Source of the DNA: Bacteroidota bacterium
GTDB lineage: Bacteria > Bacteroidota > Bacteroidia > Bacteroidales > F082
NCBI GenBank assembly: GCA_002686705.1
Contig: NYYH01000001.1
Location: 1 to 54,518 of the forward strand
Direction of reading: 5' to 3'
Length of the DNA: 54,518 nucleotides
Both the position numbers and the translations under genes were made by a program. Each line of letters begins with the position of its first letter. Positions within the stretch are counted from its first letter, which is position 1. This document shows positions 44,792 through 52,578 of the stretch, one piece after another. The notes under the pieces were generated by a model. It searched no databases. It saw nothing but the letters and a program-made list of their open reading frames with translations, and had not been told where the DNA came from.

Positions 44792-46263
44792 ATGAAATCT
44801 ATATCAATATCGAAAAGTTTTTTAAGTAGTGTTACAGGAGCATTGGTTGTTTTAATTGTAATATTTTCTATAAATGTTACAAAAGTAATAGCTCGAAACA
44901 GATTGAAACCACTCTTAAACAGAATAATACTAAGCTTTTACCTCCAGTTCACAATGCAAGTTATGTACCCCAACAGTTTGTAGATTTTACAAAAGCCGCA
45001 GAGAAATCTGTGGATGCAGTTGTGCATATTAAAACGAGAATTATTTCTAAAACAAATTCATATGATGATTTTTTTGGCCAATTCAGAGAATATTTTCATC
45101 AATACCCGCAGCGTCAAAATGGATATGTTACATTTGGATCAGGAGTAATTATTTCTTCTGATGGATACATTGTTACCAATAATCATGTTATTGATGGTGC
45201 GGATAAAATATCTGTTACATTTAATGATAAGCACGAAATAGAAGCAGACATAATAGGTGTTGACCCTAATACTGATTTGGCATTGATTAAAGTTAATGAA
45301 GAAAACCTTCCTTATTTAACTTTTGGTAATTCCGATAATCTTAAAATTGGAGAATGGGTTCTTGCCGTAGGAAATCCTTTCGACCTGAATTCGACAGTTA
45401 CAGCAGGTATTATAAGTGCCAAAGCACGAAACATTAACATATTAGGAGGACAATCATCAATTGAATCATTTATACAAACTGATGCAGTTGTAAATAGAGG
45501 CAATAGTGGTGGTGCCCTTGTAAACACTGTTGGCGAACTTATTGGGATTAATGCTGCAATAGCTTCTCATACTGGTGTTTATGAAGGATACTCGTTCGCT
45601 ATTCCAGTTAATATTGTGCGAAAAGTAGTTACTGATATTATTGAGTATGGAGAAATCCAAAGAGGCTATCTTGGTGTACAAATTCAGGATATAAATGCCA
45701 GCTTTGCAAACTCAATTGGTCTTGAAAGTGTTGAAGGTATTTTTGTTACCGGCGTTGTTGAGAACGGTGGAGCCTATGATGCCGGGATTTTAAAAGGCGA
45801 TGTAATATTATCAATTAATGGTATTACAACAAACAGTTTATCCTCGCTACTAGGCATAATTGCTCAATATAATCCTGGCACCGTTGTGAATATCGAGATT
45901 AGCCGTGATAATGAAAAAATCGACTACGATGTGACCTTAAAAAATGTAAACGGGAACACATTATTGGTAAGGGCTGACGATTCATTTTACAATAATATTC
46001 TGGGAGCTGAATTACAACAGGTGTCTCCGGATGAGCTTAAGGCACTCGAAATAGCAAGTGGATTAAAAATCATTAATATAAATAACGGTATATTAGACAG
46101 GAGTGGCATTAATGAAGGTTTTATTATAACTGAAATAAATGGCTATAATGTAAACTCGCAGCATAATTTAACATCAGCTCTAAATAATACAAGAAGCAAT
46201 ATAATACTAATTAAGGGGCAATACCCTAATGGAGTAAAAGTTTCATATGAATTTATGATGTAA
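44792..46263 (+). pseudogene. DegP/HtrA-type (S1C) serine protease with N-terminal frameshift
   Basis: The protease part is complete. The triad is His in 'VTNNHVIDGAD' (codon 45184), Asp in 'PNTDLALIKV' and Ser in 'RGNSGGALV' (codon 45505), followed by two PDZ-type domains ('YLGVQIQDINASFA', 'GAYDAGILKGDVILSING'). Its frame stays open upstream to a TAG at 44827-44829 but has no ATG. The export signal (MKSISISKSFLSSVTGALVV, ATG 44792) is in another frame and runs off at the A run 44881-44884. A -1 shift there joins '...FSINVTK' to 'SNSSKQIETTLKQNN', giving a normal exported protease. As written, only an unexported form from a late GTG (45010) could be made. It could be a mutation, an assembly error or recoding. 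The enzyme would degrade or refold periplasmic proteins. Confidence 0.8.
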
Positions 46264-46280
46264 TAATTTGTTTCTAAGAA

Positions 46281-46288
46281 TATTTTTG
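46281..46288 (+). promoter_or_regulatory. -7 box for rpoD
   Basis: TATTTTTG matches TAnnTTTG, 51 bases before the rpoD ATG. No -33 element at normal spacing is visible. Confidence 0.35.
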
Positions 46289-46339
46289 ATAAATTGCGTG
46301 TCCGTTTTCTTACTCATAGATTAATCGCATTCCGAAAGC

Positions 46340-47206
46340 ATGAGACAACTTCGAATAACCAAGTCAATAACCAATCGAAATACAGCATCGCTTGACAAAT
46401 ATTTGCAAGATATTGGTCGGGAGGGGCTTATTACCGCTGAGGAAGAAGTTGAACTGGCTCGAAGAATTAAAAATGGCGATACAATAGCTCTTGAAAAACT
46501 TACAAAAGCAAATTTACGTTTTGTTGTATCAGTATCAAAACAATATCAAAATCAGGGATTGAGTCTTCCTGATATGATCAACGAAGGTAATCTTGGATTA
46601 ATAAAAGCAGCTCAGCGTTTTGACGAAACAAGGGGCTTTAAGTTTATTTCATATGCCGTTTGGTGGATTCGACAATCTATACTACAAGCTATTGCTGAGC
46701 AATCCCGTATTGTTCGGCTTCCACTTAATCAAGTTGGATCTATTAATAAAATAAAAAAGATCTCATCACAGCTTGAACAACTATTTGAAAGACCTCCTTC
46801 TGAAACTGAAATTGCTGATGAATTGGAAGTCTCTGATCATAAAGTTAATTCAACCATGGGCATTGCTACAAAATATTTGTCGATGGATGCACCTTTAGCA
46901 AGTGATGAAGATGCCAAATTTCTTGATTTTTTTGTTCCAAAAGATAACGAAGAAACAGATGAACTATTAATGCGGGAATCTCTGGGTAGTGAAATTCAAC
47001 GTTCGTTAGCAACACTTAGTGAAAAAGAAAGAGACATAGTTAATATGTATTATGGAATTGGTAGAAATTACAGTTTAACACTTGAAGAGATTGGTGCAAA
47101 ATTTGATTTAACACGTGAAAGAGTACGACAGATTAAAGAGAAAGCAATACGCAGGTTAAGACACACCGCAAGAAGCCGTTTGCTAAAAGCTTATTTAGGC
47201 CAGTAA
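46340..47206 (+). CDS. rpoD: Primary sigma factor of RNA polymerase (sigma-70, Bacteroidota type)
   Basis: The 288-residue protein starts [20 protein letters not shown] and has region 1.2 ('[20 protein letters not shown]'). Region 2 follows ('[20 protein letters not shown]', '[15 protein letters not shown]'), then region 3 (about 130-210) and region 4 with the helix-turn-helix '[20 protein letters not shown]'. Region 1.1 and the non-conserved insert of proteobacterial RpoD are missing, as in Bacteroidota SigA. This sigma factor reads the TAnnTTTG promoters listed in this window. The gene follows degP by 76 bases. Confidence 0.97.
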   Translation: MRQLRITKSITNRNTASLDKYLQDIGREGLITAEEEVELARRIKNGDTIALEKLTKANLRFVVSVSKQYQNQGLSLPDMINEGNLGLIKAAQRFDETRGFKFISYAVWWIRQSILQAIAEQSRIVRLPLNQVGSINKIKKISSQLEQLFERPPSETEIADELEVSDHKVNSTMGIATKYLSMDAPLASDEDAKFLDFFVPKDNEETDELLMRESLGSEIQRSLATLSEKERDIVNMYYGIGRNYSLTLEEIGAKFDLTRERVRQIKEKAIRRLRHTARSRLLKAYLGQ

Positions 47207-47289
47207 AGCACAAAAAAATTACTAATTCGTTTAGATGTTTCTTATAGCCTGGCGGCATTTCACTAATCTTAATTATTAAGAATGTATAT

Positions 47290-47328
47290 AAAGAAGATAG
47301 TTTGTATTAGCAATTATCTTCTTTTTTT
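47290..47328 (+). terminator. Possible terminator after rpoD, overlapping the gap promoter
   Basis: A 10-base stem (AAAGAAGATA with TATCTTCTTT, mostly A/T pairs) has a 15-base loop and runs into a T tract. The tract's last T is the first base of the TACTTTTG -7 box of gap. The weak stem leaves this uncertain. Confidence 0.5.
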
Positions 47329-47335
47329 ACTTTTG
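47328..47335 (+). promoter_or_regulatory. -7 box for gap
   Basis: TACTTTTG matches TAnnTTTG, 53 bases before the gap ATG. A TTTG 23 bases upstream is somewhat too far for the usual -33. Confidence 0.45.
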
Positions 47336-47388
47336 CACAAACTAATTAGTTTATTAAATACCTAAATATAATTAGAAAATACTAAGCA

Positions 47389-48852
47389 ATGGTAAATAAA
47401 AAGAACATTAACGGTAGTTATGAAGACTCTCTCAATGAATGGGCGAGGCAGGAAATGATTGCAAATGAGTTTATCAGCGTACTGTCAAAACTGTTTTACA
47501 ACAAATCGATCGAACTGGTATTGTTCAGAAGCCAACTAATCGATAGAAGTGCAAGTTTAATTTTGTATAAGCATTCTTATGCAGAGAACATCATCAACAG
47601 ACAACTCAATATAAAAGATTCATTAAAGTTAGCAAAAGCGATATTGCATTGTAATGTTAAACCTTCAAAAATTGATATAGGGAAACTTAATGGAGAGTGG
47701 TGTGATTCAAAAAAGGATTACGTTGATGCTGATGACTTTATCAAAATTAAATTAAAAAAATTCATTGGTGTTGAACCAAAATTTAAACATCCTGTTGATG
47801 TTGTGCTTTACGGATTTGGACGAATTGGGAGATTGTTGGCAAGAGAGCTAATAATACAAGGTAACGGACATCAGTTAAGAGTTCGGGCTATTGTTACAAG
47901 AGGAAATGGCGAAGATCAGATTGTTAAACGAGCTTCTTTATTACGTCACGATTCAATTCATGGACCATTTAGAGGTATTGCAATTGAAAACCCAGAGGAA
48001 AAAACTATTTATATAAACGGTCATTTGGTACTTATGCTTGCAGCAAATAGTCCTGAAGAAATTGATTATACAGAATATGGTATAAACAATGCAATATTAA
48101 TAGATAATACAGGTATTTATCGTGATCGTGGGGGATTAGGTCGACACCTGAATGCAAAAGGAATCTCGAAGGTTCTTCTTACTGCACCAGGGAAAGGGGA
48201 TATTCCTAATATAGTTTTTGGCGTAAATGAAAAAGGAGTTGATTATAAAAAAGAAACAGTATTCTCAGCAGCTTCGTGTACAACAAATGCTGCGGCACCA
48301 GTTTTGGCGGTTATCGAAAAGGAATTTGGAATTGCTCAGGGGCATCTCGAAACAGTGCATTCATATACTAACGACCAAAATCTGCTTGATAACATGCATA
48401 AAAAAACGCGTCGTGGCCGATCCGCACCCCTTAATCTTGTGATTACAGAAACAGGCGCAGCAAGTGCTGCTAGTAAGATTGTACCGAGCCTAAAAGGTAA
48501 ACTAACAGGAAATGCAATACGAGTTCCTACACCAAACGTTTCATTAGTTGTTCTGAAGCTAACTCTTAATAGAGAAACTAGTGTTGAAGAAATTAATGAA
48601 ATTATGAGACAAACTTCTTTATCAGGAGATTTGGTTGCTCAAGTAAAATATTCAACATCTGCTGATGCAGTCTCATCCGATTTCACAAGTGAGCCATCTA
48701 CCTTAGTATTTGATAGTAATGCAACATTAGTGTCGCCTAATAAGAAGGGAATTGTTTTATATGTTTGGTACGACAACGAATTTGGATATGCTTTACAAGT
48801 AATTAGGGTTGCAAAAAATATGGCTGGAGTTAAACGTCCTACATATTACTAA
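47389..48852 (+). CDS. gap: Glyceraldehyde-3-phosphate dehydrogenase, long form
   Basis: The 487-residue protein has a helical N-terminal extension of about 135 residues. A complete GAPDH follows: NAD-binding 'VVLYGFGRIGRLLARELI' (about 139-156) and the catalytic Cys in 'SAASCTTNAAAPVL', then 'HSYTNDQNLLDNMHKKTRRG', 'AIRVPTPNVSLVVL' and 'WYDNEFGYALQVI'. It catalyses the phosphorylating oxidation of glyceraldehyde 3-phosphate in glycolysis or the reverse. Long forms are known in Bacteroidota and Proteobacteria; the extension's role is unclear. It stands alone, between rpoD and pyrG. Confidence 0.94.
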   Translation: MVNKKNINGSYEDSLNEWARQEMIANEFISVLSKLFYNKSIELVLFRSQLIDRSASLILYKHSYAENIINRQLNIKDSLKLAKAILHCNVKPSKIDIGKLNGEWCDSKKDYVDADDFIKIKLKKFIGVEPKFKHPVDVVLYGFGRIGRLLARELIIQGNGHQLRVRAIVTRGNGEDQIVKRASLLRHDSIHGPFRGIAIENPEEKTIYINGHLVLMLAANSPEEIDYTEYGINNAILIDNTGIYRDRGGLGRHLNAKGISKVLLTAPGKGDIPNIVFGVNEKGVDYKKETVFSAASCTTNAAAPVLAVIEKEFGIAQGHLETVHSYTNDQNLLDNMHKKTRRGRSAPLNLVITETGAASAASKIVPSLKGKLTGNAIRVPTPNVSLVVLKLTLNRETSVEEINEIMRQTSLSGDLVAQVKYSTSADAVSSDFTSEPSTLVFDSNATLVSPNKKGIVLYVWYDNEFGYALQVIRVAKNMAGVKRPTYY

Positions 48853-48941
48853 CCATCCTATTATAAAATTAGTTACTAACTTTTTAAAGTTACGTGTGAA
48901 AAACTTTATCAGTCTTTACTTAAAGACAGACATTCGATTAT

Positions 48942-48949
48942 TATATTTG
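48942..48949 (+). promoter_or_regulatory. -7 box for pyrG
   Basis: TATATTTG matches TAnnTTTG exactly, 37 bases before the ATG. No clear -33 is seen. Confidence 0.45.
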
Positions 48950-48986
48950 TGCTTTCAATTTAATAAAATAATTTCTCATTGAGAAT

Positions 48987-50609
48987 ATGGAAAAGAAGGT
49001 AAAATACATTTTCGTGACTGGGGGTGTATCATCATCCCTTGGAAAAGGAATTATTTCTGCTTCATTAGCAAAATTGTTACTAGGAAGAGGTTTTTCAGTA
49101 ACCATACAAAAACTCGATCCATATATTAATATTGATCCTGGTACGCTTAATCCATATGAACATGGAGAATGCTACGTAACAGATGATGGTGCTGAAACTG
49201 ATCTCGACCTTGGCCATTATGAGAGATTCTCAAACACACCAACATCACAGGCAAATAACGTAACAACAGGCCGTATATATCAAAATGTCATTAGCAAAGA
49301 AAGAAAAGGAGAGTATTTAGGTACAACCGTTCAAGTGGTTCCACATATTACTGATGAGATTAAAAGAAGTATCCAAATATTAGGACAAACTAACAAATAC
49401 GATTTTGTTATTACCGAGATAGGAGGAACCGTTGGAGATATCGAGTCTTTCCCTTTTATTGAAACCGTAAGGCAGATGAAATGGGAGCTTGGTAGTAATT
49501 GTGCAGTAGTACATCTTACGCTGGTTCCATATTTAAAAAAAGCAGAGGAACTTAAAACGAAACCAACTCAACATTCGGTAAAAACAATGCTGGAACAGGG
49601 AGTTCAACCCGATATAATTGTGTGTAGAACCGAGTATCACCTTAATGAAGGTATTAAAGGTAAAATAGCCCAGTTTTGTAATGTTTCAACCACATCCGTT
49701 ATTGAATCGATTGATGCTGATACTATTTATGATGTTCCACTATTGATGCGTGATGAAAAACTCGATATAGAAGTATTGAAGGTTACTGATACACCCATAA
49801 CCAATAAACTTGATCTTGCAAATTGGGAAAGATTTGTTAGCAGATTAAAAAATCCGATTGGCATTGTAAACATTGGTTTAATTGGAAAATATGTTGAACT
49901 TAAGGATGCGTACAAATCAATCAACGAATCACTTGTTCATGGCGCAACTGAAAATGAATATAAAGTAAATATTGTAAGCATACAATCTGAAAAGATTAAT
50001 GCTTCAAATGTTAGTAAAGAACTTGACGGACTTCATGGAATTCTTGTTGCCCCTGGTTTTGGGGGTAGAGGCATTGATGGGAAAATAGATGCAATTAAAT
50101 ATGCACGTGAAAACAATATTCCGTTTTTAGGAATTTGTTTAGGAATGCAATGTGCTGCAATTGAGTTTACAAGAAATATTCTTGGATTAAAAGAGGCGCA
50201 TACTACCGAAATTGATACTGATTCGCCATATCCAGTAATTGATCTAATGGAAGAGCAAAAAAATATATCAAACCTTGGCGGTAGTATGAGATTAGGGTTA
50301 TATGATTGTCATATTGATAAAGACACATTAACCTACAAGGAATATCAAAAGCAGGACATTAAAGAAAGACATCGTCACCGTTACGAATTTAATAATGAAT
50401 ACAAATCACGTTTTGAAGAAAATGGTATGCGCATAGCAGGAATAAACCAGACTAAAGATCTTGTAGAAATCATTGAACTTAAAAACCATCCATGGTTTAT
50501 CGGTGTGCAATTTCATCCTGAATATAAAAGTACCGTTAAAGAACCTCATCCATTATTTATTGGATTTTTAAGGGCGGCAATAAAACACAAAGAACAAATA
50601 GGAGATTAG
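48987..50609 (+). CDS. pyrG: CTP synthase
   Basis: The 540-residue enzyme has the synthetase half ('FVTGGVSSSLGKGIISASLA' near the start, 'KLDPYINIDPGTLNPYEHGE', 'EIGGTVGDIESFPF') and a C-terminal class I glutamine amidotransferase. The latter has the catalytic Cys in 'FLGICLGMQCA' and His/Glu in 'GVQFHPEYKS'. It converts UTP to CTP with ATP and glutamine. Length and motifs are normal. The gene converges on the small ribbon-helix-helix gene 37 bases away. Confidence 0.98.
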   Translation: MEKKVKYIFVTGGVSSSLGKGIISASLAKLLLGRGFSVTIQKLDPYINIDPGTLNPYEHGECYVTDDGAETDLDLGHYERFSNTPTSQANNVTTGRIYQNVISKERKGEYLGTTVQVVPHITDEIKRSIQILGQTNKYDFVITEIGGTVGDIESFPFIETVRQMKWELGSNCAVVHLTLVPYLKKAEELKTKPTQHSVKTMLEQGVQPDIIVCRTEYHLNEGIKGKIAQFCNVSTTSVIESIDADTIYDVPLLMRDEKLDIEVLKVTDTPITNKLDLANWERFVSRLKNPIGIVNIGLIGKYVELKDAYKSINESLVHGATENEYKVNIVSIQSEKINASNVSKELDGLHGILVAPGFGGRGIDGKIDAIKYARENNIPFLGICLGMQCAAIEFTRNILGLKEAHTTEIDTDSPYPVIDLMEEQKNISNLGGSMRLGLYDCHIDKDTLTYKEYQKQDIKERHRHRYEFNNEYKSRFEENGMRIAGINQTKDLVEIIELKNHPWFIGVQFHPEYKSTVKEPHPLFIGFLRAAIKHKEQIGD

Positions 50610-50646
50610 AAACTTTTTTAGTTTTGGCTAAATCTAAAACATAACT

Positions 50647-50808
50647 TTATCTTTTGGGTTTTTTCTTTCTTCCGGCCTTCGAGAGTGCATTGTTTAATAT
50701 CCATTCAATCTGTCCATTGATACTACGAAATTCGTCCTGTGACCATTTCTCCAGTGATTCAAGTACTTCTGGTTGAACCCGTAAAACAAATGCCTTTTTC
50801 TTAATCAT
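50647..50808 (-). CDS. Arc/CopG-type ribbon-helix-helix protein
   Basis: A 53-residue frame reads MIKKKAFVLRVQPEVLESLE, then 'KWSQDEFRSINGQIEWILNN' and a basic tail (ALSKAGRKKKPKR). The N-terminal strand 'KAFVLRVQPEVLESLEKWS' and the helix 'RSINGQIEWILNNAL' match the Arc repressor pattern: strand, helix, turn with S/N-x-x-I-E, second helix. It would bind DNA as a dimer. It follows the membrane-protein gene by 2 bases and is the last gene of the SPFH operon, so it may regulate that operon. It is too short for length-filtered ORF calling. Confidence 0.85.
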   Translation of the reverse strand: MIKKKAFVLRVQPEVLESLEKWSQDEFRSINGQIEWILNNALSKAGRKKKPKR

Positions 50809-50810
50809 AC

Positions 50811-51341
50811 TTAATTTATCTCCATCATTTTCTTCATCGCTCTATTGAGAGCATCACCTCTTTGGGTTCCAATAAGAACCCTCTTCCCATTTTTTAGATA
50901 AAGTTGTAAACCGATATTACCTTTTACATTATACGCTTTCCCTATACTTTTCAGTCCTTGTTTTATACCCCAACCGCCATACTCCCGTATAGGTTTGTAC
51001 TCTCTGATTTCATGTCTTTCAATATCAGACTTGTAATAGCTTATTGGTTTGTTAATAAAAGGTTTGAAAGTAAAATAAAGACTTTCGTTTGTAACCTCCA
51101 CTAATAATTTTGAACCAAACAGCAAAAAAGCTGAAATAGTAAGAACTGCTAATATTACTAGTGCCGTAATTAATAATCCAGTATCCGACATCGGTTTATC
51201 ACCCCAAGGCTGCTTTAATACATATTGCTGATAAAACGCAATTAAAAAAACTATGGTCGGGATAGCATAAATTACTCCCATAATTAGGTAAAGTGGTCCT
51301 GACCCAAAGCCTTGTTCTTCTTTAAAAAATATCTTCGTCAT
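50811..51341 (-). CDS. Two-helix membrane protein with PH-like C-terminal part
   Basis: The 176-residue protein has two membrane helices (about 17-38 and 56-77). A soluble C-terminus follows, with alternating strands and a conserved stretch 'REYGGWGIKQGLKSIGKAYN', then 'GLQLYLKNGKRVLIGTQ'. This looks like a bacterial PH domain of the kind found in small membrane proteins, and resembles a Bacteroidota family that I believe is DUF6141. It lies between an SPFH protein and a ribbon-helix-helix protein on one strand, which suggests a role in membrane organisation. No enzymatic motif is seen. Confidence 0.65.
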   Translation of the reverse strand: MTKIFFKEEQGFGSGPLYLIMGVIYAIPTIVFLIAFYQQYVLKQPWGDKPMSDTGLLITALVILAVLTISAFLLFGSKLLVEVTNESLYFTFKPFINKPISYYKSDIERHEIREYKPIREYGGWGIKQGLKSIGKAYNVKGNIGLQLYLKNGKRVLIGTQRGDALNRAMKKMMEIN

Positions 51342-51443
51342 TTTTGTTTATTAGATACAAATGAGAGAATGATTAAATGTGTGAATGACTAGATTAGAAA
51401 CTATTACTGATATTTCATTCAGCTATTCTAACATTTTATCATT

Positions 51444-52295
51444 TTAGTAAATTGTTCCAGTATTAACAATTGGTGAAACATCTTTATCGGATGTTAATAC
51501 AACCAGTAAATTACTAACCATTGTTGCTTTTTTCTCTTCATCAAGTTCAATAATCTCTCTTTTGGAGAGTGAATCAAGTGCCATTTCAACCATACTAACA
51601 GCACCTTCAACAATTTTAAATCGTGCAGCAATAATAGCCGTTGCTTGTTGACGTTTAAGCATTGCTCCAGCAATTTCCTGAGCATATGCAATATAATTAA
51701 TTCTGGCTTCAATTACCCTAATACCTGCAATTGAAAGACGCTTTGTAATTTCATCTTCGAGCATTTGGTTAACCGCTTCTCCTCCTCCACGCAAGGTAAT
51801 ATTGGCATCCTCATCTTCAAAGTTATCATAAGGATAATGTCCTGCAAGCCTACGTATTGCTGCTTCGCTCTGAATATCTACAAAATGTACATAGTCGTCA
51901 ACATCAAAAGCTGCGTTGTAAGTATTGTCAACTTGCCAAACCATGACCACTCCAATCATTACCGGGTTTCCAATTTTATCATTTACTTTTATTGGCTCAC
52001 TATCCAGGTTCCTAGCCCTGAGTGATACTCTTTTTCTTGAGAAAAATGGGTTAACCCACCAAAAGCCATTTTTCTTAATTGTACCTTTATATGCTCCAAA
52101 CAATACAAGTACACTCGACTCATTTGGGTTAACTATTACTAATCCAGGAATCCCAAATAGTCCGATTACAATAAATGCAATCATCCAAATTATTTTAACA
52201 AAGATAATAGCTAGTACTGGTGGTACGATAAGCATAAAAATTATAAACAGGGCTAAATAACCCGATATAGGTGAAAATTCAACTTCTTTTTTCAT
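51444..52295 (-). CDS. SPFH/band 7 (stomatin-like) membrane protein
   Basis: The 283-residue protein has two closely spaced N-terminal membrane segments (about 11-31 and 35-55). An SPFH domain (about 52-240) follows: 'GLVIVNPNESSVLVLFGAYK', 'GFWWVNPFF', 'SLRARNLDSEPIKVNDKIGN', 'VMVWQVDNTYNAAFDVDDY' and 'EITKRLSIAGIRVIEARINY'. Such proteins form large rings or scaffolds that organise membrane microdomains and control proteases. There is no partner NfeD-type protease gene; instead a PH-like membrane protein and a ribbon-helix-helix protein follow. The promoter is a full match to consensus. Confidence 0.9.
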   Translation of the reverse strand: MKKEVEFSPISGYLALFIIFMLIVPPVLAIIFVKIIWMIAFIVIGLFGIPGLVIVNPNESSVLVLFGAYKGTIKKNGFWWVNPFFSRKRVSLRARNLDSEPIKVNDKIGNPVMIGVVMVWQVDNTYNAAFDVDDYVHFVDIQSEAAIRRLAGHYPYDNFEDEDANITLRGGGEAVNQMLEDEITKRLSIAGIRVIEARINYIAYAQEIAGAMLKRQQATAIIAARFKIVEGAVSMVEMALDSLSKREIIELDEEKKATMVSNLLVVLTSDKDVSPIVNTGTIY

Positions 52296-52335
52296 AACTT
52301 TGTTTTTATATTAATATGATATTAAAATGATATCA

Positions 52336-52365
52336 CAAATGTAATCCATTTTTTTAAAATGTCAA
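52336..52365 (-). promoter_or_regulatory. Promoter of the SPFH operon
   Basis: The minus strand reads TTG, 19 bases, then TACATTTG: a full Bacteroidota promoter match, 40 bases before the SPFH ATG. Confidence 0.75.
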
Positions 52366-52495
52366 GTGTTTTATGTTATTATTTCAATAAAAATATTTCT
52401 TACTTGAGTGTTATTATTTAAGGTATGACAAAATAAACTGGCTATATTACTAATTAGATGGTAGTTACAACTTAAATGAAGCGGCATTGTATTTG

Positions 52496-52525
52496 TTTGG
52501 CATTAAATAATTCTCAATATATTTG
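52496..52525 (+). promoter_or_regulatory. Promoter of yidC
   Basis: TTTG, 18 bases, then TATATTTG precede the yidC ATG by 53 bases. It is divergent from the SPFH promoter within the same 283-base gap. Confidence 0.65.
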
Positions 52526-52578
52526 CAAACTTATTTTCTGATATCAGGGAATAATGTAAAAACGATAAATAAAATCAT

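Noticed and set aside
44881..44887. Programmed -1 frameshift site in the degP-type gene
   Set aside because: A AAA G could allow slippage, but there is no standard slippery heptamer and no obvious stimulating structure. A lost base in the A run is simpler; kept only as one possibility.
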